Positions 33,947 through 42,483 of a stretch of DNA of 51,444 nt are shown one piece after another. The position numbers and the translations under genes are program-made. The stretch's first letter is position 1, and every line of letters begins with the position of its first letter. The stretch is from an uncultured bacterium (GTDB lineage Bacteria; Bacillota; Clostridia; Lachnospirales; Lachnospiraceae), in assembly GCA_947243845.1 (NCBI GenBank), contig CAMXIF010000020.1:1-51444 (forward strand), in the 5' to 3' direction. The notes below the pieces were generated by a model. It searched no databases and had not been told where the DNA came from. It saw nothing but the letters and a program-made list of their open reading frames with translations.

Positions 33947-34579
33947 TTACTCAAGAATTGCCTTTTCCAACACATAAAGCGCTCTTTCGTTTTCTTCCAG
34001 ACAGTAAGCTGTCACCGCATCAGACCCTTTATCAGCCACCACTGTAGTGTCTGCTCCCAGCTGTACGAAACAGACATAATCATTGATCGTCTCCATCCGG
34101 GAGGCCTTGGCTTTGCCAAAATTCTGCGGATAATTGCGGTTATCTTCAATAATTTTGCTGCGGTATTCTTCAAGCGCCTGTTCCACTGCCCCCACACAGC
34201 CTTCCTTCGCATGAACGATGATCATGGTGTCAATATGGGAATCCATGGACTGTTTTTCCCCCAGAAAATCCACATACATATCTTCTGATATACCAGTCAG
34301 CCTCTCCAGTTCTTCTTTGGATAAATTATCCTCCGGCCAATAATGATCCCCCAATAATTCTTCCACTTTATCTTTTAATTCCGGCAATGTGTAGAATTCC
34401 TTTCCGCCCTGATAGCTTTCCAGAGAAAGAAAAGGAAAACTGCTGGCCTGCAGATCATCATCCCCCTCTGTCTCATAGGCGCGGCTGTTATGCACCAATT
34501 CATCCTCCGGCATATTGTCGCCACACCCTGTAAACAAGAGCATAATTACCATTCCTGTCCATATCACTTTTTTTCTCAT
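33947..34579 (-). CDS. Lipoprotein, DUF4358-type
   Basis: A 210-residue lipoprotein from the ATG at 34579 (GGAG upstream). The signal sequence ends in the lipobox LLFTGC, with C near residue 19. The mature part starts with an acidic linker; the rest looks like the DUF4358 family, with LSKEELERLTGI, DTMIIVHAKEG and ALEEYRSKIIEDNRNYP. In Lachnospiraceae such genes tend to sit near MBOAT acyltransferases, as here, where the MBOAT gene is divergent. Probable role in envelope polymer acylation; inferred from context. Confidence 0.8.
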   Translation of the reverse strand: MRKKVIWTGMVIMLLFTGCGDNMPEDELVHNSRAYETEGDDDLQASSFPFLSLESYQGGKEFYTLPELKDKVEELLGDHYWPEDNLSKEELERLTGISEDMYVDFLGEKQSMDSHIDTMIIVHAKEGCVGAVEQALEEYRSKIIEDNRNYPQNFGKAKASRMETINDYVCFVQLGADTTVVADKGSDAVTAYCLEENERALYVLEKAILE

Positions 34580-34715
34580 ATCTTCTCCGTTTCTGCCCAT
34601 TTTGGTTAAATCCGTATCTTAATCCGGAAAACGGGGCATTATACATTATTGATTTTATCCAACCATACCTTCTACAGTCTTATCCCACAGCTTTTATCCT
34701 GTAAGGGTATTTAAC

Positions 34716-34744
34716 TTGTAACCTTTGACTGGATTTGCTATACT
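34716..34744 (+). promoter_or_regulatory. Promoter of the MBOAT operon
   Basis: TTGTAA (34716-34721) and TATACT (34739-34744), spaced by 17 bases, about 80 bases before the MBOAT start. Confidence 0.5.
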
Positions 34745-34826
34745 AAAGCAGACTATAACGATTCGTCACTATTATTTTTTACCTATATTAGAAAAATATG
34801 TATGCAGGAAGGAATTCCGGTATTTT

Positions 34827-36371
34827 ATGTTATTTAACTCTTATATTTTTATCTTCATATTTCTGCCCATCGCGCTGATCGGATGGTATGGGTTCAATCG
34901 ATACGGACGTTATAAACTGGCCAGCCTTTTTCTGGCCGGTATGTCTTTATGGTTTTACGGCTATTTTAATGTCAGTTATCTGGCCATCATCCTCTGCAGT
35001 ATTGGCATGAACTATGCCCTGAGTTATCTTCTCACCAAAATTCCGGCAGACAGACCTAAGCGGGAGGAAACTTTGACAGACAAAGGGACGCATCTGGCGC
35101 CCTTAAACCGTCTTGGTCTTATATCCGGTATCATTTTAAATCTGGGCATCTTATTTTATTTCAAATACTATGATTTCTTCATTGAAAATATAAATTTGGC
35201 TTTCCATACGGACTTTAACCTGAAACATATCCTGCTGCCTTTGGGTATCAGCTTTTTTACCTTTCAACAGCTGTCCTTTATCATAGACCGGGCTCTGGGC
35301 AGGTGCGAACATTACAGCTTCCTCAATTACCTGACCTTCGTTACCTTTTTCCCACAGCTGATCGCCGGCCCTATCGTACTCTATAAGGAGATGATTCCCC
35401 AGTTTGAAGACCGGTCCAAACGCAGTTTTGACGCTTCTTTCTTTGCCAGAGGCATTTATCTGTTTGTATTGGGTCTTGCCAAAAAAGTCTTGCTGGCAGA
35501 CACCTTTGGTCTGATGGCCAATTATGGATTTGCACAGACCTTTTCTCTGGACAGCGTCTCTACCATATTTGTGATTTTGGCTTATTCTTTTGAGTTATAT
35601 TTTGATTTCAGCGGATACTCCGATATGGCGATCGGTCTGGGCAGAATGTTCCATATTGAACTGCCCGTCAACTTTAATTCGCCTTACCGTTCCTGCAGTA
35701 TCAAGGAATTTTGGCAGCGCTGGCATATCACCCTGTCCCGCTTTTTTGTCACTTACGTCTATATTCCTCTGGGCGGAAGCCGAAAGGGTAAGGTTCGTAT
35801 GCTGATAAATACCTTTATTATTTTCCTGCTAAGCGGTCTGTGGCACGGCGCTGCTTGGACCTACGTAGCCTGGGGCGCCATGCAGGGAATCCTGGTAGTC
35901 TGGGATAACCTGGGCATCATCGGCATTCAGGGTCGGGAAGAAAAGCGGCCTTCCCGCTTCCATATCCCCCCATGGCTTGGCTGGATCTTTACCTTTGCGC
36001 TCTTTAACCTTTCCCTTTTCTTTTTCCGAAGCGAGAGTATGCTGGGCGCGTTGCAGCTGTTTAAAAACCTGTTCTCAGGCAGCTATACCGGCAAAATATA
36101 CGAGGTCGCCGCACAGCTTGACATCTCTGAAATTTATATTGTCAAACAGGCGCTGGATATCGCTGCCCCAGGCATTGTAAATTATATTTATTTAGTCTTA
36201 ATGTTTGTATTATTCGCGCTGGCTTTCTTCCTGATCTTTCGAAGAAATGCCTATGATCGGGCAACCAATAACGAACTGACCTCCGCAAAGTGCTGGGGAA
36301 TCTGCATCCTCTTTACCTGGTGCGTCATCTCCCTCTCACAAGTAAGCACATTTTTGTACTTCAACTTTTGA
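34827..36371 (+). CDS. MBOAT-family membrane O-acyltransferase (AlgI/DltB-like)
   Basis: A 514-residue polytopic protein (about 11-12 helices) that transfers acyl groups across the membrane to extracellular polymers. Marks: MLFNSYIFIFIFLP start, IAGPIVLYKEMIPQFE, FDFSGYSDMAIGLGRM, PYRSCSIKEFWQRWHITLS, and the catalytic His in LLSGLWHGAAWTYVAWG. The start is the ATG at 34827, as usual for the family; a frame open from 34725 begins inside the promoter region. The SGNH-like gene follows after a structured spacer, the typical AlgI-AlgJ/X or DltB-DltD pairing. Confidence 0.93.
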   Translation: MLFNSYIFIFIFLPIALIGWYGFNRYGRYKLASLFLAGMSLWFYGYFNVSYLAIILCSIGMNYALSYLLTKIPADRPKREETLTDKGTHLAPLNRLGLISGIILNLGILFYFKYYDFFIENINLAFHTDFNLKHILLPLGISFFTFQQLSFIIDRALGRCEHYSFLNYLTFVTFFPQLIAGPIVLYKEMIPQFEDRSKRSFDASFFARGIYLFVLGLAKKVLLADTFGLMANYGFAQTFSLDSVSTIFVILAYSFELYFDFSGYSDMAIGLGRMFHIELPVNFNSPYRSCSIKEFWQRWHITLSRFFVTYVYIPLGGSRKGKVRMLINTFIIFLLSGLWHGAAWTYVAWGAMQGILVVWDNLGIIGIQGREEKRPSRFHIPPWLGWIFTFALFNLSLFFFRSESMLGALQLFKNLFSGSYTGKIYEVAAQLDISEIYIVKQALDIAAPGIVNYIYLVLMFVLFALAFFLIFRRNAYDRATNNELTSAKCWGICILFTWCVISLSQVSTFLYFNF

Positions 36372-36380
36372 TAGCAATGA

Positions 36381-36497
36381 GCAGTGCTAAAGCATAAGAT
36401 GACAAATTGGCTGCTTGCAGACAGATTTGTCAGATTGTGCTTTAATAGGGCGAACGCCCAGAAGCGAGGAAACCGAAGGTTTTCGAGCTTGCACTGC
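36381..36497 (+). ncRNA. Four-way-junction RNA element before the SGNH gene (copy 1)
   Basis: Nested perfect stems: P1 GCAGTGC/GCACTGC (36381-36387, 36491-36497); P2 TAAAGCA/TGCTTTA (36388-36394, 36438-36444), extended by P3 TGACAAAT/ATTTGTCA (36400-36407, 36425-36432); P4 GGGC/GCCC (36448-36459); and P5 AAGC/GCTT (36462-36465, 36487-36490). P5 continues through a G-A/A-G tandem mismatch to GGAAACC/GGTTTTC with a GAA loop. P1, P2, P4 and P5 meet with only five unpaired bases. It starts nine bases after the MBOAT stop and ends 19 bases before the next ATG. Shares P5 with the galK leader. Not a known riboswitch to me. Confidence 0.6.
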
Positions 36498-36516
36498 AGA
36501 AAGACAGGTACACACC

Positions 36517-37572
36517 ATGGAACAAAAATTCATCCGATCCTTTTTCATAAGAACAATTATCCTTCTGGCAGCAATCATTGCGGCAGTGGTTGTTTTTGAC
36601 CCTTTCTACCACTATCACAAACCCCTGCCCGGCCTTAAAGCCGTGCTGACCGATAAAGAATACCAATGTGTGGGCACCCTGCGCAATTTTGATTATGATG
36701 CCCTCATCGTAGGTTCCTCTGTCTGTGAAAATTATAACAATGGCTGGTTTGATCAGGGTTTTGACTGCACCACTATCAAGGCAATCCGCTCCTATGGCGC
36801 TACAGCTGATCTCTGCTATCTGCTGGACGTGGCATATGAAAGTCATGATCTGGACTATATTTTCTATAATATAGACCCTTCCTCCTTGTCCGCAGATACC
36901 ACACCCACTTATGAATCCACCGGGTGTCCCATGTATCTGTATGACACAAACCTGCTAAATGACTATCACTACGTATTGAATAAAGATGTCCTGATGGAAA
37001 AACTTCCTTATATGCTGGCCTACTCCTTTATAGGCGATTACGATGAGGGCAATTCCTACAACTGGGCACAGTGGAAATATTTTGGAGCCGACCTGGCAAC
37101 AGGGCTTTACGGCCGTCTCCCTATTATCAAAGAAATGCAGCCCGAAACCGCTAATGCTGAGGCTCTTCAGGGAAATATTGCACTCCTCACTGCGCAGATA
37201 GAGGCACATCCGGAAACCACTTTTAAATTTTTCTTTTCCCCTTATTCCATGCTCTGGTGGGATAACGTCTACCGTACTGGCGAGCGGGATGCCGTAATCT
37301 ATAATGAGAAGCAGGCTGTCAGGGCATTGCTTGCTTACGACAATGTAGAAGTATATTTCTATCAGGATGACAAAGAAACCATCACCAATCTGGACAATTA
37401 CATGGATATGATCCACTTTTCCAAAGATATCAACAGACAGGTTTATGAAAATCTGGCAAACGGGAAAGGACAGCTTACCCTGGAAAATTATGAAGAACGC
37501 CTGGATGGGATGCATGCTTTGTCAGAAGAGATTGTGCAGACTGAGATTTTAAGGTATTACCCATTAAAGTAA
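36517..37572 (+). CDS. SGNH-like acyltransferase partner (DHHW/DltD-type)
   Basis: A 351-residue protein with an N-terminal membrane anchor (about 9-27) and an extracytoplasmic SGNH-hydrolase-like domain: Ser block ALIVGSSVCENY near residue 66 and the late catalytic pair D-x-x-H in MDMIHFSKD. A PLK tail ends the protein. Such proteins complete acyl transfer started by the MBOAT partner (compare AlgJ/AlgX, DltD). The start at 36517 gives the anchor at the right place; frames open upstream run through the RNA element. The ribosome site is only a weak ACAGG, which suggests that the folded element controls or helps initiation. Confidence 0.82.
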   Translation: MEQKFIRSFFIRTIILLAAIIAAVVVFDPFYHYHKPLPGLKAVLTDKEYQCVGTLRNFDYDALIVGSSVCENYNNGWFDQGFDCTTIKAIRSYGATADLCYLLDVAYESHDLDYIFYNIDPSSLSADTTPTYESTGCPMYLYDTNLLNDYHYVLNKDVLMEKLPYMLAYSFIGDYDEGNSYNWAQWKYFGADLATGLYGRLPIIKEMQPETANAEALQGNIALLTAQIEAHPETTFKFFFSPYSMLWWDNVYRTGERDAVIYNEKQAVRALLAYDNVEVYFYQDDKETITNLDNYMDMIHFSKDINRQVYENLANGKGQLTLENYEERLDGMHALSEEIVQTEILRYYPLK

Positions 37573-37668
37573 TTATCCCTATCGCCTGAAGGAAATGGAA
37601 AGGCACAAAGCAGAAATTGAAGTATCGCAAACTGTAGTATATTCTCAAAAAATACAGGTGGTGTTATA

Positions 37669-38340
37669 ATGAAAAATAAAATGCTTTCTCAAAGCGTTGC
37701 AGATAATATATTGTCTATGATAACCATTGAAAAGCGGTTTTCTGCTGGGGCCAAATTGCCAAATGAACTTGATCTATCTGCGGAACTAAATGTAAGCCGG
37801 ACTACTTTACGGGAAGCCATCAGGATATTAGTCGCTTATGATATTTTAGAAATACAGCGTGGCAAGGGAACTTTCGTTACCGAAAATGCACTAAAACAAC
37901 CGCAGGATTTAGCCCCGTTATCTGATATAAAAGTCAATGCAAAAGACCTTTATGAAATGCGCCTGATTTTTGAGCCGGAAGCCGCATATTTCGCTGCTTT
38001 ACGGGGAACGGACGCAGAGATAAAAAGAATATTGGACTATGGCAACAAAATTGAAGATGAAATTCTCAGCCGCAAAGACCGGACAGACAATGAACACGCT
38101 TTTCATAAAGCGATAGCGCAGGCTACCCATAACGAATTTATGAACAAACTAATGCCTATTCTATATCAGGCTATTTCAAAGGGAGTTGTATTATCTCTGC
38201 AAAGCGACAAAGCTATCAAAGATACTGTTACAGACCACAGAATGATTATGGATTTTTTAGAGCAGAGAAACGCCGAGGGTGCGAGAAATGCAATGAGAAT
38301 CCATATTATGCACGCCATGAAAGAATTAGATATTCAATAG
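37669..38340 (+). CDS. GntR-family regulator, FadR/FCD subfamily
   Basis: A 223-residue repressor-type protein. Winged helix (about 5-75): KLPNELDLSAELNVSRTTLREAIRIL and RGKGTFV. FCD ligand domain (about 90-215) with the metal/carboxylate-binding His and Asp pattern (YEMRLIFEPEAA, HKAIAQATHN, DHRMIMDFL, HIMHAM). FCD regulators usually sense organic or sugar acids. A T-N-G-T-N3-A-C-N-A operator lies in front of the ilvD gene downstream, so that gene is the likely target. The base composition is more AT-rich than in the flanking genes. Confidence 0.92.
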   Translation: MKNKMLSQSVADNILSMITIEKRFSAGAKLPNELDLSAELNVSRTTLREAIRILVAYDILEIQRGKGTFVTENALKQPQDLAPLSDIKVNAKDLYEMRLIFEPEAAYFAALRGTDAEIKRILDYGNKIEDEILSRKDRTDNEHAFHKAIAQATHNEFMNKLMPILYQAISKGVVLSLQSDKAIKDTVTDHRMIMDFLEQRNAEGARNAMRIHIMHAMKELDIQ

Positions 38341-38347
38341 CTGCCGG

Positions 38348-38377
38348 AATACTTGTTTTAAGCAAGTATTCTTTTTT
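38348..38377 (+). terminator. Terminator of the GntR gene
   Basis: Stem AATACTTG/CAAGTATT with a 7-base loop, then C and six T. It lies eight bases after the stop and separates the regulator from ilvD. Confidence 0.85.
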
Positions 38378-38385
38378 ACTCCTAG

Positions 38386-38396
38386 TTGTCATACAA
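38386..38396 (+). promoter_or_regulatory. GntR/FadR-type operator
   Basis: TTGTCATACAA matches the FadR-subfamily consensus T-N-G-T-N3-A-C-N-A at every fixed position. It lies five bases upstream of the ilvD -35 box. A second palindrome (ATTATACA/TGTATAAT, 38406-38428) covers the promoter itself. Confidence 0.6.
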
Positions 38397-38400
38397 CACA

Positions 38401-38428
38401 TTGACATTATACAACTTATGTGTATAAT
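38401..38428 (+). promoter_or_regulatory. ilvD promoter with overlapping palindrome
   Basis: Perfect TTGACA (38401-38406) and perfect TATAAT (38423-38428) with a 16-base spacer. The spacer and -10 form an 8-bp inverted repeat ATTATACA/TGTATAAT around a 7-base centre, so a bound regulator would cover the -10. A strong promoter that seems built for repression. Confidence 0.75.
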
Positions 38429-38479
38429 AAATGGCAAGGGTTTATAAGTACAGATTATAACAACACGGAGGTAATGCAA

Positions 38480-40138
38480 ATGCGAAGTGACAAAATTACA
38501 AAAGGTATCACTGCCGCACCACAGCGGGCTTTGCTTCACGCTTTAGGCGTGACCAATCAGGAATTGGGAAAACCTTTGATCGGGATTGTCAGTTCCTACA
38601 ATGAAATCGTACCCGGACACATGAATCTTGATAAAATTACAGAAGCGGTCAAACAGGGCGTTCTGCAAGCTGGAGGAATTCCGTTTGTCTTTCCCGCGAT
38701 TGCAGTTTGTGACGGTATTGCTATGGGACATGAGGGCATGAAATTTTCACTTGTAACGAGAGAACTGATCGCAGATTCAACAGAAGCAATGGCAACGGCA
38801 CACCCTTTTGACGGCCTGGTTCTGATACCAAATTGTGATAAAAATGTTCCCGGTCTGCTTATGGCAGCCGCCCGCTTAAATATTCCCTCCATATTTATCA
38901 GCGGTGGTGCAATGCTGGCAGGGAGACTGAATGACCAGAAAATAAGCTATTCCAACATTTCCGAGGCAGTCAGTGAATATCAGAAAGGAACAATCAATCA
39001 GGATACATTATGTGCATATGAAAACAAGGCTTGTCCTACCTGCGGTTCCTGTTCCGGTATGTTTACTGCAAACAGCATGAATTGTCTTACTGAGGTTTTA
39101 GGTATGGCGCTTGGCGGAAACGGAACAATCCCCGCAGTCTATTCAAAACGGCTCCGGCTTGCAAAAGAAACAGGCATGCAGATTATGGAACTTGTTAAAA
39201 AGGATATCAAACCAAGAGATATTATGTCAAAAAGGGCCTTTGAAAACGCCTTAACGATTGATATGGCTTTGGGCGGCTCTACAAACAGTCTGCTTCATCT
39301 GCCTGCAATCGCATATGAATGTGACATCAAAATAGATTTGGATATGGCAAACAGGATATCTGACAGGACACCCAACGTCTGTCATCTGGCCCCGGCAGGA
39401 ACCCACTATATCGAAGATTTGGACAGGGCGGGCGGTATTTGTGCAGTCATGCACGAAATCAATAAATTAGGGCTTCTCCATACGGAGTGTATTACCTGCA
39501 ATGAAAAGACAGTGAGCGACAACATCTCAGGGCATGAAGTAAAAGACTATGAAGTGATCAGAAGCATTGACAATCCATACAGTAAAAATGGCGGGATTGC
39601 TATTCTAAAAGGCAATCTTGCACCGGACGGTTGTGTTGTAAAATGCTCCGCCGTTGCAGAAAGCATGATGAAGCATAAGGGCTGCGCCAAAGTCTTTGAC
39701 AGTGAAGAAGCAGCAATAAAAGCCATTTACAACAATGAAATACAGCCGGGTGATGTTGTAGTAATCCGATATGAGGGACCAAAAGGCGGTCCGGGTATGC
39801 GGGAAATGTTGAACCCAACGTCTGCTATCATGGGAAGCGGTTTGGGGGACAAGGTAGCTCTCATTACGGACGGAAGATTTTCCGGCGCTACCCGTGGCGC
39901 GGCGATCGGTCATGTTTCTCCGGAAGCCGCCGTAGGCGGTAACATAGCATTAGTCCAAAACGGAGATACCATAGAGATAAATATCCCCGAAAAGACAATA
40001 ACGCTTCTGGTTTCAGATAGGGAAATGGCATATAGACGCTCTATGCTGAAGCCATTTGAGAGCAATGTTAAAAAGGGATATCTGTCAAGATATTCCAGAT
40101 TGGTTACGTCCGGCTGCAATGGCGCAGTTTTACTCTAA
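38480..40138 (+). CDS. ilvD: Dihydroxy-acid dehydratase (IlvD/Edd family)
   Basis: A 552-residue Fe-S dehydratase. Marks: [15 protein letters not shown], cluster ligands C119 in [11 protein letters not shown] and the C185-x2-C188-x2-C191 motif [29 protein letters not shown], and the C-terminal [21 protein letters not shown]. In the IlvD role it makes 2-keto acids for valine/isoleucine. Because it stands alone with an FCD-type repressor and no other ilv genes, a catabolic sugar-acid dehydratase role is an alternative. GGAGG lies eight bases before the ATG at 38480; earlier in-frame starts overlap the promoter. Confidence 0.9.
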   Translation: MRSDKITKGITAAPQRALLHALGVTNQELGKPLIGIVSSYNEIVPGHMNLDKITEAVKQGVLQAGGIPFVFPAIAVCDGIAMGHEGMKFSLVTRELIADSTEAMATAHPFDGLVLIPNCDKNVPGLLMAAARLNIPSIFISGGAMLAGRLNDQKISYSNISEAVSEYQKGTINQDTLCAYENKACPTCGSCSGMFTANSMNCLTEVLGMALGGNGTIPAVYSKRLRLAKETGMQIMELVKKDIKPRDIMSKRAFENALTIDMALGGSTNSLLHLPAIAYECDIKIDLDMANRISDRTPNVCHLAPAGTHYIEDLDRAGGICAVMHEINKLGLLHTECITCNEKTVSDNISGHEVKDYEVIRSIDNPYSKNGGIAILKGNLAPDGCVVKCSAVAESMMKHKGCAKVFDSEEAAIKAIYNNEIQPGDVVVIRYEGPKGGPGMREMLNPTSAIMGSGLGDKVALITDGRFSGATRGAAIGHVSPEAAVGGNIALVQNGDTIEINIPEKTITLLVSDREMAYRRSMLKPFESNVKKGYLSRYSRLVTSGCNGAVLL

Positions 40139-40449
40139 AATAACATACCGGCTGATAAAATTCTTTGGTATTGTAAAACTTGTCCATACACTTTACTCTC
40201 AAAGACTATGACACACCGTTTTGAGGAAAATTTAATAAATTCTGTTGATAAACTAATACTAAATACCATATAATAGTTGTACCTGCAACACAGGCAATTA
40301 AAGAACTGGATTCCTTTCCCAAAGGATTTCAAATCTTATTGTACATAATGTAGAAAATACAGAAAATCAACAGATAGATTCTTTTTAATCCTCCCGCTTC
40401 GCGAACTCGAATAAGCGGAAGCATTAAAAACAAAAGAAGGGAGACTACC
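40139..40449 (+). other. Intergenic region and long leader of the exonuclease III gene
   Basis: No gene seen. A promoter-like pair TTGATA (40245-40250) and TATAAT (40269-40274) with an 18-base spacer would give a leader of about 170 bases. The leader holds small hairpins: CCTG/CAGG near 40280, TACAT/ATGTA near 40340, and CCGCTT/AAGCGG (40394-40418). No riboswitch class recognised. Confidence 0.4.
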
Positions 40450-41202
40450 ATGAAATTTATTTCTTGGAATGTGAATGGTTTACGGGCCTGTGTGGGCAAA
40501 GGATTTTTGGACTTTTTTAAAGAAGCAGATGCTGATATCTTCTGTCTGCAGGAAACCAAACTGCAGGCTGGGCAGATAGACTTAGATCTGCCGGGTTACC
40601 ACCAATACTGGAATTATGCAGAAAAAAAGGGATATTCCGGTACCGCTGTTTTTACCAAAGAGGAACCTTTAAACGTTTCATATGGAATTGGCATAGAAGA
40701 ACATGACCATGAAGGCCGTGTGATCACTTTAGAATACCCCGACTTCTATTTCATTACAGTCTACACTCCCAATTCTCAGAACGAACTGGCTCGTTTGGAC
40801 TATCGTATGAAATGGGAAGAGGATTTCCTGACTTATCTGAAAAAGCTGGAAGAGGCCAAACCTGTCATTTTCTGCGGCGATTTAAATGTAGCCCATAAGG
40901 AAATCGACTTAAAAAATCCTAAATCCAACCATAAAAATGCCGGCTTTACAGACGAAGAACGAGGGAAATTTACGACTTTAATGGAGGCTGGTTTTATCGA
41001 TACTTTCCGTTATTTTTATCCGGATTTGGAAGGTATCTATTCCTGGTGGTCTTACCGCTTCAGCGCCCGTGCAAAGAACACTGGGTGGCGTATTGATTAC
41101 TTTATCACATCGGCTTCCCTAAAAGACCGGCTGGAAGACGCTGTCATTTACAAAGATATCCTGGGTTCCGATCACTGTCCGGTAGGATTACTATTGCATT
41201 AA
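40450..41202 (+). CDS. xth: Exodeoxyribonuclease III (ExoA/Xth)
   Basis: AP endonuclease and 3'-5' exonuclease for base excision repair. 250 aa. Marks: [22 protein letters not shown] (metal Glu), [22 protein letters not shown] (Asp/Asn), [18 protein letters not shown] and the catalytic GSDHCPVGL at the end. AAGGGAG before the ATG. Ends four bases from the convergent MgtC-like gene. The mutM and methyltransferase genes at the far end of the window also act in DNA repair but are not linked to it. Confidence 0.95.
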   Translation: MKFISWNVNGLRACVGKGFLDFFKEADADIFCLQETKLQAGQIDLDLPGYHQYWNYAEKKGYSGTAVFTKEEPLNVSYGIGIEEHDHEGRVITLEYPDFYFITVYTPNSQNELARLDYRMKWEEDFLTYLKKLEEAKPVIFCGDLNVAHKEIDLKNPKSNHKNAGFTDEERGKFTTLMEAGFIDTFRYFYPDLEGIYSWWSYRFSARAKNTGWRIDYFITSASLKDRLEDAVIYKDILGSDHCPVGLLLH

Positions 41203-41206
41203 ACAA

Positions 41207-41884
41207 TCAAAGAAAATCTACTGATTCCACTTTATCCGATTTGGTTATAATCTCATAAATATCCGTATTCTCCATACCCTTCCCGGTATGGAGAATCAGA
41301 TATGCCGAAATACTGTCGCCAATTCTGGACGAACTAATCTCCATAGAATCCACTGTAATGCCGGCGGCTTTCAAATCTTGAATAATCACATGCAGATACC
41401 GGCTCTCCTCCAGATCAATAATCACATTACAATATCGGGAATTTCTGGTGGCAAAGCGCTCCACATAGGGAAGGACATGCAGGGAAATAAGCATCACCAG
41501 TGTGATCAGCACACCGCCCTCAATAAATCCGATCCCCACCGCCAGACCAATGGCAGCACTGGCCCAGAGAGTTGCCGCAGTTGTCAATCCTCTGACACGA
41601 TGATTGGAAATGATGATCGTCCCCACTCCCAAAAAACCAACCCCGCTGATCACCTGTGCCGCCAGTCGGTTCATATTGGCAAGTCCCGGAAAATAAATCT
41701 GAATATACTGCTCCGTCAGCATGACTAATGTGGCCGCCAGACAGACCACCGTCATAGTTTTCGTACCCGCGCCACGATGTTTCATCCCCCGATCCAGACC
41801 GATAATGCCTCCAAGGAACATGGATACTACAATCCGTATGATAAGATTCTGCATTGTCCATTCTGAAAAATTGCCAATCAACAC
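41207..41884 (-). CDS. MgtC/SapB-family membrane protein
   Basis: A 225-residue membrane protein: four to five helices with the family marks GGIIGLDRGMKHRGAGTKTM and QVISGVGFLGVGTIIISNHRVRGLTTAATLWASAAIGLAVG, then a cytoplasmic ACT-like C-terminal domain (about 145-225). MgtC proteins are linked to Mg2+ limitation and virulence in other bacteria, partly by acting on ATP synthase; many members of the SapB group have no known role. The GTG start at 41884 follows AGGGGG by five bases. Confidence 0.9.
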   Translation of the reverse strand: MLIGNFSEWTMQNLIIRIVVSMFLGGIIGLDRGMKHRGAGTKTMTVVCLAATLVMLTEQYIQIYFPGLANMNRLAAQVISGVGFLGVGTIIISNHRVRGLTTAATLWASAAIGLAVGIGFIEGGVLITLVMLISLHVLPYVERFATRNSRYCNVIIDLEESRYLHVIIQDLKAAGITVDSMEISSSRIGDSISAYLILHTGKGMENTDIYEIITKSDKVESVDFL

Positions 41885-41935
41885 TTTGTCCCCCTGTACT
41901 TTTCCGCCAGCTGTAATTTTATCCGGTTGTCCAGA

Positions 41936-42331
41936 TTACATTCCAAACATATTCCTGAGCGGATTAACTCCTTTCGCCTGTTCCAAAATCATGGCCTTCT
42001 GTTCCAGAAGATAAGCCGCAAGTCTGCCGACTTCTTCTTCGGTAAATCCCTCTGATTTCTCAATCTTTGCATCCGGAACAATACCTTCTGCCCAATCCTT
42101 TCCACGTAAAAAAGATACCCGCACAAAAGATCTGCCGTCTTTATGAAGCAAACCTGTCACCAGCATATTGACATCTTCCGGAATCTGGGACTGCAAGGAT
42201 ACATCCCTTCTTACACTCCCCGATTCATCGCTCTCCCTGATGACTTTCTTTTTTAATATTACTTTTCCATCTTCCATTTCTATATGCATACCCCGATTTT
42301 CATTATTATCGTCTATATCACTATCATACAC
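41936..42331 (-). CDS. Small uncharacterised acidic protein
   Basis: Up to 131 residues, not recognised. An acidic N-terminus precedes a mixed domain with MLVTGLLHKDGRSFVRVSFLRG and IVPDAKIEKSEGFTEEEVGRLAAYL, and the protein ends NMFGM. The first ATG at 42331 has no ribosome site; the ATG at 42289 or 42277, after CGGGG, may be the true start and would remove the Asp/Asn-rich leader. Soluble, no signal peptide. Downstream of it lies the MgtC-like gene. Confidence 0.65.
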   Translation of the reverse strand: MYDSDIDDNNENRGMHIEMEDGKVILKKKVIRESDESGSVRRDVSLQSQIPEDVNMLVTGLLHKDGRSFVRVSFLRGKDWAEGIVPDAKIEKSEGFTEEEVGRLAAYLLEQKAMILEQAKGVNPLRNMFGM

Positions 42332-42428
42332 CGAACAAAACTATTTGTCATGTAAATCACTATGCAAAAGCTACAGAAAACAGACAGAAGAATGGAAGGT
42401 TGTGGAGAAAATTAAATATAATATTTAA

Positions 42429-42453
42429 GGAGCCGGCTTTCCCAGCCGGCCCC
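42429..42453 (-). terminator. Terminator of the sucrose operon
   Basis: A GC-rich hairpin GCCGGCT/AGCCGGC with a 5-base loop and flanking GG/CC pairs, followed by TTAAATATT on the minus strand. It lies about 30 bases after the fructokinase stop. Confidence 0.75.
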
Positions 42454-42483
42454 TTCCAAACAATTCTCTTTCCAATACACCCA

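Noticed and set aside
36384..36599. Short plus-strand frames across the spacer before the SGNH gene
   Set aside because: They run through the folded RNA element and have no ribosome site; base pairing explains the sequence better.
40275..40449. Riboswitch in the leader of the exonuclease III gene
   Set aside because: Only small separate hairpins; no known aptamer pattern and no terminator switch.
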